Below are positions 20,702 through 31,611 of a stretch of DNA of 64,000 nucleotides, in pieces. A model generated the notes under the pieces. It saw only the letters and a list, made by a program, of their open reading frames with translations, made no database searches and had not been told where the DNA came from. Position 1 is the first letter of the stretch. Every line of letters begins with the position of its first letter. The position numbers were made by a program, and so were the translations under genes. The stretch is from Promethearchaeota archaeon (GTDB taxonomy: Archaea; Asgardarchaeota; Lokiarchaeia; Sigyniarchaeales; SOKP01), in NCBI GenBank assembly GCA_016839765.1, contig JAEOTP010000068.1:27218-91217 (forward strand), written 5' to 3'.

Positions 20702-21160
20702 TTAAACTTTTTTGGAGTAATATTTCCTTTCATAATACCCTGGTTTTTTTGGTCCACCACATTCTTTAATTAACTTCTTTAATCCGTCTTTTTTTAGTAT
20801 TTGGTTTTTAAGTTTTTTATAAAATTCAAGATTAATTTCTTTTCTCTTAAATAAATAATCGAGTATCTCAAGAGCTTCATCATCATTAGTACATCTTCTA
20901 ATGAAATCAATTACCTCTGGATTGTTTAAATCCTCCTTATAATCTTCAGTTTTAGTGAGGTTTGTTGGTTTATTTTTGGATTCAATATTAAATTTTACTG
21001 AATCGATTTTAATCGATTTCTTTTTATTTGAAATTTCTGACATTAGATTAGGAAATTGTTTTTCTAATTCACTTTTTTCATATGCGATTTTTAATCCATC
21101 AAAATCGATTACTTTTGGCTTTTTTAAAGCATTTTCCTTATCCTTTTGCTTTTTTTCCAT
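20702..21160 (-). CDS. Lysine-rich protein of unknown function
   Basis: 152 aa, highly charged, intact ORF. Confidence 0.55.
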   Translation of the reverse strand: MEKKQKDKENALKKPKVIDFDGLKIAYEKSELEKQFPNLMSEISNKKKSIKIDSVKFNIESKNKPTNLTKTEDYKEDLNNPEVIDFIRRCTNDDEALEILDYLFKRKEINLEFYKKLKNQILKKDGLKKLIKECGGPKKPGYYERKYYSKKV

Positions 21161-21459
21161 TTATGAGATTAACATCCTCTGGTATTATCTTCAAGGAATT
21201 ATTAATTAAAATAATATAATCAAAAATATATAATTTATTGTCAAGAAAAAAGTATGAATATATAAATTACTGATAAATTCTAATAAGAAGCTGGTAAAAT
21301 TATTAAAGAAATTGAATTTATCTTTATAAAGGATGATAGTTAAGAATGTTTCAAATTAAATAAAGCATTTAAATTCATATCAAAAAATCTATTAAAATAA
21401 TAAAATTAATTAGTTTTTCACTATTTCAATAAATATTCTCAATTAATAAAAGAGTAGTT

Positions 21460-22044
21460 ATGAAGTCTGGATATAGCTTTGTAAAGGAAACTTTCGAGAA
21501 GCATGAAACGGGTTATAAAACCCCCCATTGGTATAGAGGAATCGAATATAGGAAAGGAAAATCGATACAGAGTATAGAAAAGCCAACGAAGCTCCATAGA
21601 GCAAGATCATTAGGATATAGAGCGAAACAAGGTTATATCATCGTAAGAGCGAGAATAAGAAAAGGAGGAATGCATAAAGTTAGACCTAAACGCGGCAGAA
21701 AACCAAGAGCTATGGGAGTTTCAAAATATACAACAGGTAAGAATCTTCAATGGATTGCTGAGGAACGCGTTCAGAGGAAATATCCAAACATGCAAGTATT
21801 AAATAGTTATAAAATCTATTCTGATGGAAGACATTGGTATTATGAAGTTATTTTAGTTGATCCCAGTCATCCTGTAATAAAATCAGATCCAAAAATAAAT
21901 TGGATATGTGACCCCGCTCATAAAAAAAGAGTTACTCGTGGTTTAACTTCAGCTGGAAAAAGAGCTAGAGGGTTACACAAAAAAGGGTGGGGATCTGAGA
22001 AAACTCGACCAAGTATTTCAGCGAATAAAGGTCGTGGTAAATAA
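21460..22044 (+). CDS. rpl15e: Ribosomal protein eL15 (L15e)
   Basis: [35 protein letters not shown]...[14 protein letters not shown]-like core; 194 aa. Confidence 0.96.
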   Translation: MKSGYSFVKETFEKHETGYKTPHWYRGIEYRKGKSIQSIEKPTKLHRARSLGYRAKQGYIIVRARIRKGGMHKVRPKRGRKPRAMGVSKYTTGKNLQWIAEERVQRKYPNMQVLNSYKIYSDGRHWYYEVILVDPSHPVIKSDPKINWICDPAHKKRVTRGLTSAGKRARGLHKKGWGSEKTRPSISANKGRGK

Positions 22045-22137
22045 AATTTACTGATTTCTGATTTTTTTAATTCATGCTAACCTTCAATAGTTTTAAGACA
22101 TGAGCTTTAAAACTGTATTTTGATTTGCAATGAAATG

Positions 22138-25100
22138 TTAATTTTCTCTTTTTTCTCCATACAACAAATCTGGATAAATTGGTTCAAATTTTTCATTAAA
22201 AAGTTTATGATTCATCCAAATTTTATCTTTATCATTCCAAATAAGGTTCTTTAAAGGATTATAAGAGTCTAGGAACTCTAAATTATCATAAACGGACTTT
22301 AACAATTGTTTTCCATCAACTAAATCAGTTAATATTAGATAATGCTTAATATTAAAATACTGAAATATGAGATCGAACACCTCAAAAAATTCATCCAGTT
22401 CACATCTTGGGAACCATATTTCGAGTAAGAGTCCATTTTCGAATGATTTTACATCCTCAAATCCATAAATAAAAAATTCTCCTTCAATCTCATAGATATG
22501 ACACATATTAAAAAAGCTAAATATTTTGATAATTTTCTCATTAAACTCCTTCTTAACGTTAGGTAAAATAATTGAAACTTTATCTTCAAAATCCAAATTT
22601 TTTAATGACAGATAAGGAAAAATCAATTTTTTTTTCAAAAGGTCTCTTATAAAATTAATGGTCTCATGTTTTTTCGTGCCTAAGTATGATTTAATATCAA
22701 TAGAATGAGTATTATATATCTGAGTTAAAGCTTCATATTCTTGAGTATCTTGTCCATAAATATTATATTCGGATTTTTCACTTATGTCAAATTCTCTTAC
22801 TCCTGATATCTTTGGATCATAAGTCAGGTTGAATAAAACATCTTGTATATAAGATTTAAATCTAATTGATGAGTAATTCCAGCCTTCTTTTGATAGGTTG
22901 CGATTAAAGTGAAGTATTTCAAAAAATTGCTTCTTATAGAACAGACAATATTCAGAAACAATCTTTTTTGATTTTGCAAGCCAATTCAAATAAGTCTTAT
23001 TAGGATTTCTGAGTGGAAAAATGAATTCAGAATAAACGGCTTGGTTAGATTCGATACACGCAGGATACTTAATCTTTTGGTATGAATTTATAAATAAAAG
23101 TCTGAAATCAATTTCAAAAGTCTGAGATCTATAAAAAAATGGACGAAAATATAAATGATATTGAGAAAAACCGAATTTCTGAAATGCAGGGAGAAATTTT
23201 ATTGATTTTATATATCTCTCGAAGAAAGCTTTAGCTCTAAAATCTACAAAATTATCACGATCAATCAAATTGGTATCTAAATTTTTTCTAAAATCTGAAA
23301 AATCATCTATCTCTCTCAAATTGAAATCTATTTTTTGGTGTGAAATTCTATTATTTACTGTCTTTACCAAATTATCCATATTTTGTTTGTTGGACCAGAA
23401 AACTTCCTGTACATCATTATTCAATAGATATTTAGGCCACTCCATTTTTTTACCAAAAATTCTTTGAGCATATGATCTTGTTTCCTTAAATATATCTTCT
23501 GAATATAAAAACGCTCCCTTTTCAAAATCATAAAAATCTCTTGCCTCAAATTTCACTCGTCTCATAACACCTCTCCAAAAGCACCGGTTGAGCTTAATAA
23601 TATCATCCTTAAAATAAGAATAGAACAATGATAAGAAAAGCTTTTTTTCTTTAATGTTTATAAAATAAATTAACAACCGAATGAAATTCTTGTTGGTAAA
23701 TAGTTCTTTAGATTTATATATAAATATCCTTGGAAAATAAAGTTTTAAATCTTCAAGTTTCTTATGAACCGCGGACGAATCTTCTATTAATATTTCAGAA
23801 TAATATTTCAAAAATGTAATATTATAAATTGTATTTGTTACAAAGGGCTTTATTACAGGAGGATCATAGCTCACAAAAGTCTCAATCCAAGCCTCAATCT
23901 TCTCATTGGTGATTTTATATGAGGTTGCATTTTTGAATATTTTCCGATATTTTTTTTCTCTTGTACGGTAAATCTCTTCAGCTATATTAGGTTCTTTAAT
24001 AATCAGTTTTACCTTATTTAAATTTAGAATTTTTAGATTATAACAAGAATTTAGCATATTGTAATAACTTTGAATCTTCTCCACTTCTTTTTCGAAAAGG
24101 CCTCTGGATTGAAAAAATAATGGGAAAACATCCCGTAAAACGATCTTTTCAACTTTTTTATTATATATAAGTATTTGATCTTCAATATCTTGAGAGATTA
24201 ATGTGGTAAGTAGGAATGTTTTTAGTTGATTTATTTTTCTAATTTCAGGATATCTTTTTAAAACCTCTTCAAGTAAGTGTATATAGTTTAAAATTTGATT
24301 TAGATGAGAATATGCTTGAAAAAATCCATAATCTTTATGTTTTTCTAAATAATGTAGAAATTGCGGTTTATATTTAATAACATTATTTAAATTGTTTTTA
24401 AACTCTTTAGTAATACTATTTTGCTTTAGTAATTCATTTTTGATATCTTCTTTTATTGTATTTAGGGTTTCGATTCTTTTATCAAAGGTTAAACCAGTAA
24501 TTGAGGGATATTTTACACGCTCTAACATGGTGTAATCAAAAATGGAAAGGGGAAGAAGTTGAGATACAGGTGAATAGTCCATTATAAATTCAATTTCAAA
24601 TTTTTTCTCATACTTACTGTTATTAAGATCAATAATTTTTCTTATATTTGCAATGTCCATATAATAGTTTAGATTTATAAAATCTATCTTGTGTAAGACA
24701 CACAGAAATTTTTTATCTATAATATATCCAAACTCTTCTAACCAATTAAAATAGCTTAGAAAATCTTCTAAGTATACGTAAGGGACATGAAATGTCACGG
24801 ATAGTTCTAATGCAAAACTATTTACTTTTACTTTTGATAAATAAAAAAAGGGGATTTCTTCTATCAGAGTTTTGATTTTGGGTTTCTCTAAAAGAGGATT
24901 AAACTTTAAAAAGGTATTAATTGTATAGAACCCAATTATACTATAGTTATAATCATAAGAAGGTGCGATAGAAGAGCATTTATTAATCCATTGCATGCTT
25001 TCGGTAAATTTTCTTATACTTAACTCCGAAATTATCTGATTTTTTTCCTTATATTTCTTGAAAAGAGTCTGATAATCTATTAAATTTAAATATAATTTGG

Positions 25101-25767
25101 TTTCATAGAAAATCTGGATTATTATCCTCAATGTTTCTATAATATCTGGGTTAAATAAAGATTGTGAAGTCTTATAGGCATACCCTTCAAAAATGATATC
25201 ATAAAACCTGTCAATATTGTCATTTTGGCACATTAATTTATTTTCTCTTATCTCCCTGAAGAAATATTGAGTTGCACTCTCAAATGGAGCTTGTGCCTTA
25301 ATTTTAAAAAATTTTTGAAGTCTATCTAATTCAGAATCAATAAATTTTTTATCCACTAAAGAATCTCTGATTAATTTCTTCCAATTTTTAAACCCTGAGA
25401 GTCTATTGAGGTCATTTTCTACAATTTGATTGATACATATTTTCACAAGTTCACTTGCTCGTTTATCGATAAAACAATAATAACCTTCTCTCAAAAGGAT
25501 AAATGGCAGAAAATCTTTAGTATAATTAATAAGATTTATTACTATCTTATCATTATGATAATTTCTCTTTACACCAAAATCAAAAACCGAAGCTGTCTCT
25601 TTTTTTTTATGAGTCTCCTCTATAACTAACTTTACATTATGGTATATGGGCTGTAACTTAAGAGTGGCTTCTAAATCAGATAATAATATATTAAAGAACC
25701 GCTGGATTTGATTATTATCTTTCTCATAAGATAAAGCTTCAAGAAAATTAAAGTCTGAAAATTGCAC
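22138..25767 (-). CDS. Giant (1209 aa) protein of unknown function
   Basis: Single uninterrupted ORF, aromatic- and lysine-rich, no recognised domain by eye. Confidence 0.75.
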   Translation of the reverse strand: MQFSDFNFLEALSYEKDNNQIQRFFNILLSDLEATLKLQPIYHNVKLVIEETHKKKETASVFDFGVKRNYHNDKIVINLINYTKDFLPFILLREGYYCFIDKRASELVKICINQIVENDLNRLSGFKNWKKLIRDSLVDKKFIDSELDRLQKFFKIKAQAPFESATQYFFREIRENKLMCQNDNIDRFYDIIFEGYAYKTSQSLFNPDIIETLRIIIQIFYETKLYLNLIDYQTLFKKYKEKNQIISELSIRKFTESMQWINKCSSIAPSYDYNYSIIGFYTINTFLKFNPLLEKPKIKTLIEEIPFFYLSKVKVNSFALELSVTFHVPYVYLEDFLSYFNWLEEFGYIIDKKFLCVLHKIDFINLNYYMDIANIRKIIDLNNSKYEKKFEIEFIMDYSPVSQLLPLSIFDYTMLERVKYPSITGLTFDKRIETLNTIKEDIKNELLKQNSITKEFKNNLNNVIKYKPQFLHYLEKHKDYGFFQAYSHLNQILNYIHLLEEVLKRYPEIRKINQLKTFLLTTLISQDIEDQILIYNKKVEKIVLRDVFPLFFQSRGLFEKEVEKIQSYYNMLNSCYNLKILNLNKVKLIIKEPNIAEEIYRTREKKYRKIFKNATSYKITNEKIEAWIETFVSYDPPVIKPFVTNTIYNITFLKYYSEILIEDSSAVHKKLEDLKLYFPRIFIYKSKELFTNKNFIRLLIYFINIKEKKLFLSLFYSYFKDDIIKLNRCFWRGVMRRVKFEARDFYDFEKGAFLYSEDIFKETRSYAQRIFGKKMEWPKYLLNNDVQEVFWSNKQNMDNLVKTVNNRISHQKIDFNLREIDDFSDFRKNLDTNLIDRDNFVDFRAKAFFERYIKSIKFLPAFQKFGFSQYHLYFRPFFYRSQTFEIDFRLLFINSYQKIKYPACIESNQAVYSEFIFPLRNPNKTYLNWLAKSKKIVSEYCLFYKKQFFEILHFNRNLSKEGWNYSSIRFKSYIQDVLFNLTYDPKISGVREFDISEKSEYNIYGQDTQEYEALTQIYNTHSIDIKSYLGTKKHETINFIRDLLKKKLIFPYLSLKNLDFEDKVSIILPNVKKEFNEKIIKIFSFFNMCHIYEIEGEFFIYGFEDVKSFENGLLLEIWFPRCELDEFFEVFDLIFQYFNIKHYLILTDLVDGKQLLKSVYDNLEFLDSYNPLKNLIWNDKDKIWMNHKLFNEKFEPIYPDLLYGEKREN

Positions 25768-26133
25768 TTATTCAAGTACCTTTATAATATATATAATATA
25801 TACTTCTTGCACTTCAATCATATTTAAAATTTTGGTTAATGGGACTTGTAAAAAACTTCTTGTTGGCATAAAAAAATTTTGCTTCTTTCTAGAGACTTTT
25901 GCAAGGTCAAAATTGATATTTTGCTACATTGAATGATCCTTGACAGATTTTAGAGTCAAGCCCAATTGTTATATATACTATAGAAGTTGTTAAATTTATC
26001 ATCAACTAAATTCAGTAAAAAATTAATTTTTTTCAGTTCACTTTAAAAACGTGAATGAAAATATATTGTTACCAGTTGTTAATGGTGTAGAGGTATATTA
26101 AAATGCCTGCTGGAGTGGGAGATGGTTAAGTAC

Positions 26134-26200
26134 TTTTAGAATCCTCAACACTAAATCGATGTTCAAACATAAATTAACGTCAATATAAAGGATTCTAAAA
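26134..26200. repeat. 12-bp perfect inverted repeat (TTTTAGAATCCT / AGGATTCTAAAA), 43-nt spacer
   Basis: Arms at 26134-26145 and 26189-26200 in a 0.5-kb intergenic region. Confidence 0.75.
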
Positions 26201-26310
26201 ATATTTCTTATTTTTTTTAATTATCCCTTAGCATATAAAATTCATTATTACTCAATGAGTTTTTAAATATTTACTTAAACAACTTAGTAAAATAATTATT
26301 ACGTTAAAAA

Positions 26311-27480
26311 ATGATTAATAAATCAAATTTGTTTATCTATTTTTACACATATTTTAGCGCGGATATGATATTTGTCTATACAAGAAGTTATTTACCTATT
26401 TACTTTTCAAATATAATTAAAATTGACACTACTCAGCTTTCTTTTGTCCTATTTTTATCTTATTTAGCATTGTTATTGCGCCCTCCTATATCAATTTACT
26501 TTGATCGAAAAAATTCAAAACGAAAATTCTTAGTGATTCTTAGTGGATTTGCGATTTTAGTGAGTTTTTCGCTATTACTTTTTAACTTACAATCAACATT
26601 ATTATTTGGTGTTTTCTATGCTATTTTATTGGCATTTATATCGATTTCTTCTGTAGGTGTTAATAAAATTATGATTTCCAGATCACCAGACATCAATAGC
26701 AAGAATAAAAATGCTTTACTTATTCAAATTGGGGCAATATCAGGAAGCTTGTTTCCTATTTTTATCTTTTTAATAAGTGTGGATTCATTGTCTAATTGGA
26801 GTATTTTTTTTATCATGGGAATTATTTTTACAGCTCCGCTTTTATTGTTCTATTTTTTTTTAAAAGAGAAGCCTTATGACAATTATCATGAAATAGAAGA
26901 AAAACCAACTAAAAGTTCAATTAATAAAAAACCTATTATTTTGGTATCCTTATTTCTATTTTTAGCTTATTCAGATAGATTATTTTCATACTCAATAAAG
27001 CCCTGGATTTCAACTCAAACTAGTATTACATTTTTTTCAATCTTATGGTTTATTTTAATCTTGATTTACACTTTTGGGAATATTATTGGTGGTATTTTTC
27101 TTAAAAAGTTGAACTGTAAAAAGATTCTCATTATCACAACCTTGATTATTGGGACTATTCTCTTTTTGGTACCTTTTACTAATTTTTCATTATTCCTGGT
27201 GATTTATGGAGCTTACTTTTTTGTATCCGGTTTGTTCTTAATAAAACTGATTCCTTATAAAATGGAGCTTGCTCAAAATAGAGTCTTTTATTATCAGTTA
27301 ATGACAATGTTTAGTATCTTAGCAAGTATCATTTTTATTCCGGTGGGGACGTACCTTTATAAATATATAGAAACAGAAATTATCATCATGATTTCAGGAA
27401 TCTTGATAATATTATCCATTATTCCTTTTTATTTTGTTAAAATAAATGAAGAAGAAGGTTCAATTTTCATAAAAAAATAA
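26311..27480 (+). CDS. MFS-like transporter
   Basis: About 12 hydrophobic helices; LLRPPISIYFDRKNSKRKFL loop resembles MFS motif A region. Confidence 0.75.
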   Translation: MINKSNLFIYFYTYFSADMIFVYTRSYLPIYFSNIIKIDTTQLSFVLFLSYLALLLRPPISIYFDRKNSKRKFLVILSGFAILVSFSLLLFNLQSTLLFGVFYAILLAFISISSVGVNKIMISRSPDINSKNKNALLIQIGAISGSLFPIFIFLISVDSLSNWSIFFIMGIIFTAPLLLFYFFLKEKPYDNYHEIEEKPTKSSINKKPIILVSLFLFLAYSDRLFSYSIKPWISTQTSITFFSILWFILILIYTFGNIIGGIFLKKLNCKKILIITTLIIGTILFLVPFTNFSLFLVIYGAYFFVSGLFLIKLIPYKMELAQNRVFYYQLMTMFSILASIIFIPVGTYLYKYIETEIIIMISGILIILSIIPFYFVKINEEEGSIFIKK

Positions 27481-27502
27481 ATGAAGAAACTTAACTAATT
27501 CT

Positions 27503-28305
27503 TCACAATTTGTTAATACTTACAGTCATACCGCCATCTAAAATAATATTTTGTCCAGTTATATAATCAGCTGCTGGAGATGCTAAAAATAAGGCAACAT
27601 CAGCAACATCAGTCGTTTCACCAATTCTGTTTATAGGAAGAGAGACTTTTCTTAATTTCATCCATTCCTTAATAAATTCTCGGCTTTCGTAAATCGGAGT
27701 AAAAAAGATACCCGGACAAATAGCATTCACGGTAATGTTATTAGCTCCTAGTTCAAGAGCCCACAGTTTAGTGAACATGATAAGTGCTGCCTTACTTGCG
27801 CTGTATATTCCAATAAAAGGATTGGCTCCACAATCTGTACCAGCACACGATGTAATGTTAATAAGTTTTCCTGTGATTGGTTTAAAAGTCTGGTTTCTCA
27901 TCTTTTTAGAAAACACTTTTGTCATATTCCATGCTCCTTTTACGTTTACATTCATTATTCTATCATATTCTGCTTCCTTTGCAACCAGTGAGAAACTACT
28001 TGCTTTTTTTCCAATTCCTCGTACTCCCGCATTATTTACTAATATATATACATTATCAAATTGACTAAAGACTTGCTTACTCATTTGCTTGACTTCTTCA
28101 AAATTAGAAATATCTGCTTTAGCTAATAAAATATCAGTTTTTATTGATTTTAAAATGAGATCACGCGTTTCTTTAAGATTATCCAAATTAATATCGTTTA
28201 TAACTAAATTAGCTCCTTTATTTGCAAAAGCAATTGCCATTTCGCGACCAAATCCACTTCCTGCCCCCGTTACAAGAGCTACTCTTCCCTTTAAAAATTT
28301 TTCAT
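27503..28305 (-). CDS. Short-chain dehydrogenase/reductase; start region needs a 1-nt frame correction
   Basis: VLVNNAG, YSASKAAL, PG motifs. Cofactor motif VTGAGSGFG is encoded upstream of the ORF-track start but the only plausible ATG (28303-28305, with SD GGAGGGGAGG) is one frame off across a T5 homopolymer. Confidence 0.8.
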
Positions 28306-28325
28306 TAAAAATTTATCCTCCCCTC

Positions 28326-30065
28326 CTAAAATTCTCCAAATAATCCCTTATTCTTTTTATATAATCCTAAGAATTTTCCAACTGGAGGTGATTCAAATGC
28401 AATACTAACATCAATTACCGCTGGTTTTTTCGACTCCATTGCTCTTTTTATTGCAGGTTTAATATCCTCTGGCTTTTCTACTTTTTCACCATAACAACCA
28501 AAAGATTTTGCTATTTCAGCATAATTAATTGGAGGAAAATCAACATCACAATATCGCTTCTGGAGATTATTTTTTTGATAAGTTTTGAGCATACCCCAAG
28601 CACAATTATTTCCAATTATTATGATTATAGGTAAATTCAATCTAACTGCAGTTTCTAATTCTTGAATATTAAATAAGAAGCTACCATCTCCATTAATACA
28701 CACAACAGGTTTATCTGGTTTAGCTAATTTTACAGCAATCGAATAGCACACACCTACACCCAGATGCCCCATACCTATTGAAGTAAATGTACTCCGCGGA
28801 TATCTTTGAAAATTAGATAAAAGGCCATAACTGAAAATAGCGATATCTCCACCATCAATGACTAGCTGTGTTTCTGGTGGAATGTATTCAAGTATTTCAA
28901 CAACAAATCTCTCAGGTTTCATTGGTATTTTATTAGACTTTAGAAGGCTCTGAATAATGTTTTTATCATTCTCTCGAGCAGCTTGCAAATATTCATTCCA
29001 TTCATTCCATTCAGATATTTTTTCTTTTGGAAGTTTTTCTTCCATATGGTTAAGAAATTGAATTAAAACTGCCTTTGCATCACCTATAATTCCTACATCA
29101 ACTGATCTATTTTTTCCAATTTCCTTAGGATCAATATCAACCTGTATAATCTTCTGATCTTGATTCCATAATGGAGGGGTGCCATATAGAGTGGTATAAT
29201 CCCATTTGCATCCGATAGATATTACCACGTCTGCTTCCGAGGCTGCTCTACGAAATGCATTCGATAAGGGATAAGATCCTGCATAAGTTTTTTGATCACA
29301 ACTTATTGCTCCAATACTCAAAACCGTAGTTAGCGCTGGAATATTATAAGCTATTGATAATTTTATTAAATCTTCTGAAGCTTCAGAGGCTATAGTTCCG
29401 CCTCCAGAAATAATTATTGGTTTTTTAGCGCTTTTCAGAATTTCTAGGGCATTATTTATTAAATAAGGATCTCCATAAGGTCTGTTTACTGGTCGATATT
29501 TTTCCGGGTTCAAAATCTTTGTGAAAAGTTCTTCTTTTGCTGTTCTAACTAGAGCAGTCTCTCTTAATTCAAGATATACAGGGCCTCTTCTTCCCGACAT
29601 AGCTGCTTTCATACATCTTTGTACTGCAAATGGAATTTCATATGGATGCTCAACAGATATTTGTAATTTAGTAATTGGTTTCATCAAACCCATTTGATCT
29701 AATCCCCCTTGCATTATTCCTGTATCATCAAACATTCGTGCAATTTGAGCGCCAATAATTAACATTGGTATTGAATCGGCATTTGCAGCTGCAACCGCAG
29801 GTATAAGATGTGAGACTCCGGGTCCTGCGGTACCAAAACATACTCCTATTTCCCCTGTTGTTCTTGCCCAAGCATCTGCCATATGTCCTCCTGCCTGTTC
29901 ATGGCGGACCATGACAGTATTAATTCCCTCTTCGCGTCCCCATCTTTCGATGGCATCATAAATTCGTGTTAACTCTCCACCAACAATTCCAAACATTTTA
30001 GTAATGCCTTCATTTAAGAGGCACTTGACAAGTAAATCTCCACCATTTTTAAGTTGTTTAGACAT
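28326..30065 (-). CDS. Thiamine-diphosphate enzyme (acetolactate synthase-like large subunit)
   Basis: VRHEQAGGHMADAWAR (catalytic Glu), GTAGPGVSHLIPAV, GDGSFLFNIQELETAVRLNLPIIIIIGNN. Confidence 0.9.
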   Translation of the reverse strand: MSKQLKNGGDLLVKCLLNEGITKMFGIVGGELTRIYDAIERWGREEGINTVMVRHEQAGGHMADAWARTTGEIGVCFGTAGPGVSHLIPAVAAANADSIPMLIIGAQIARMFDDTGIMQGGLDQMGLMKPITKLQISVEHPYEIPFAVQRCMKAAMSGRRGPVYLELRETALVRTAKEELFTKILNPEKYRPVNRPYGDPYLINNALEILKSAKKPIIISGGGTIASEASEDLIKLSIAYNIPALTTVLSIGAISCDQKTYAGSYPLSNAFRRAASEADVVISIGCKWDYTTLYGTPPLWNQDQKIIQVDIDPKEIGKNRSVDVGIIGDAKAVLIQFLNHMEEKLPKEKISEWNEWNEYLQAARENDKNIIQSLLKSNKIPMKPERFVVEILEYIPPETQLVIDGGDIAIFSYGLLSNFQRYPRSTFTSIGMGHLGVGVCYSIAVKLAKPDKPVVCINGDGSFLFNIQELETAVRLNLPIIIIIGNNCAWGMLKTYQKNNLQKRYCDVDFPPINYAEIAKSFGCYGEKVEKPEDIKPAIKRAMESKKPAVIDVSIAFESPPVGKFLGLYKKNKGLFGEF

Positions 30066-30185
30066 ATGAAATGGTATTAAAAATGAAAATTAAATTTTGT
30101 TAAAAAGGGGACTTTTTTACATTTTGATATAATTATTTCCCAATTTTCAAATCAGAAATTATTTTCAATTCTCAGTTTATATAGT

Positions 30186-31484
30186 CTATTTCACACTATC
30201 AGCAAAATCTAATTTGTCAATTGGATTTTCAAGGGGAAATTCTCCCTTAAGAATCTTCAATTTTAATTCTTCTGCTAATTTAATGGCTCCATTTCTATCT
30301 GATTGCCTTAATACAATAGGAATATCCCTCTCTTCAAACTTGATTGTTTTCATGTCTAATTGAAATGCGTCTGGACAAACAGTAGTGCAGGCACCACAAT
30401 TAAAACATCTAGCCCTATCAATTCCTTGAACAGTACCACCGTTCACAATGAAAGCATTTGTGGGACAGATATCTATAACTCTACATTTTTCACATGTAAT
30501 ACAAGCTTCTGGATTGAACTTCATTAAGAAATTGTCTTGCCAAACATCCCCATAAGTAATTTCACCAATTTTTTCTCTACCTACAAGACTTAAAATTTGT
30601 AAAGCAACATTATTATCTGACTTTACAATGTCATTGAATATAGCTTCATTTAAAATTGGGATTGGTAATGCAATACTACATATCGGTTCCAAACCATAAG
30701 ATGTCTTAAATGCGCCCATGTATTCAGGCTTCATCCCATTAAATGGGGCAATAGTCATCATATTTGGCTTTTTAATATAATTTCGTGTACCTGGCCCCAT
30801 CAAATAACCAGTACTTCCATTTACTAATAGTGGTGTTCCAACCCCAAAAGTCTGAAAGTTTGGATCATTTTGAAAGGGATTTAATGCTCCGCATCCAGAG
30901 AAAGTCATTTGGGTTCTATTTGGTTTAAATGGAAGCGCAGAAAATATTGTATTGACTTCATATGATTCACAATTTATCATTGCGTTATAATTTTTTATTG
31001 CTTGCCTAGTTCCCATTAATTTTGCAAACTGCATATCCTCTAATGTCATTGTTTTTTGAACTTTTTCACCCTCGCTACTCTTCGCAATAATTTCTACATC
31101 TTTACCTTCAACTAGTTCTCTGAAAAGTAATCCCCCACAATAATTATTTCTTGTCTGGCTCTGAGTAGTTCCATAAATGATTAGATCAACAATTCCTAAA
31201 TACTCATTCGGGCATGGTCCTGGAAATGCTGGGATTCCATTCATATCTACTTCTGTGAATTTTCTTAGTGCTTTTGGTGGGGAAAGACGGAAAGAAAATA
31301 CACCCATTATTCCGCTCATTAATCCCTTAGTTGCTGTTGTAATGACATCTACGTCTTCAAAATTTATATTTTCGCCATCACTCAAACGATCAATTAAGTT
31401 CTGGACGGTAATTATTATAACAGTTCTTTTCTCAATCTTTTTCTTTATTTCAGAAAGTGTCCTCTTTTTAGGCAATAGAAACAC
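30186..31484 (-). CDS. HcyS / DUF39-like homocysteine biosynthesis protein fused to two [4Fe-4S] ferredoxin motifs
   Basis: DUF39-like core DVDVITTATKGLMSGIMG...NGIPAFPGPCPNEYLG; CITCEKCRVIDICP and CFNCGACTTVCP. Confidence 0.75.
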   Translation of the reverse strand: MFLLPKKRTLSEIKKKIEKRTVIIITVQNLIDRLSDGENINFEDVDVITTATKGLMSGIMGVFSFRLSPPKALRKFTEVDMNGIPAFPGPCPNEYLGIVDLIIYGTTQSQTRNNYCGGLLFRELVEGKDVEIIAKSSEGEKVQKTMTLEDMQFAKLMGTRQAIKNYNAMINCESYEVNTIFSALPFKPNRTQMTFSGCGALNPFQNDPNFQTFGVGTPLLVNGSTGYLMGPGTRNYIKKPNMMTIAPFNGMKPEYMGAFKTSYGLEPICSIALPIPILNEAIFNDIVKSDNNVALQILSLVGREKIGEITYGDVWQDNFLMKFNPEACITCEKCRVIDICPTNAFIVNGGTVQGIDRARCFNCGACTTVCPDAFQLDMKTIKFEERDIPIVLRQSDRNGAIKLAEELKLKILKGEFPLENPIDKLDFADSVK

Positions 31485-31611
31485 TCAAAAATATCAAATT
31501 TATAACTTGGTAAATATTCATTTATAATAAAATTTTTTTATTATACTAATGCTTACATTTCATAAAGAAATATTCTAAGATCTATTAGTTTGAATTGAGG
31601 TTTTTCATTTA

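Noticed and set aside
25860-25985. Small hairpin TTGAC-AGATTTTAGA-GTCAA as an ncRNA
   Set aside because: 5-bp stem only; expected by chance in AT-rich DNA.
26075-26180. Functional tRNA gene
   Set aside because: The D-arm-like string GGTGTAGAGGTAT is suggestive, but no consistent T-stem, anticodon stem and acceptor can be formed together.
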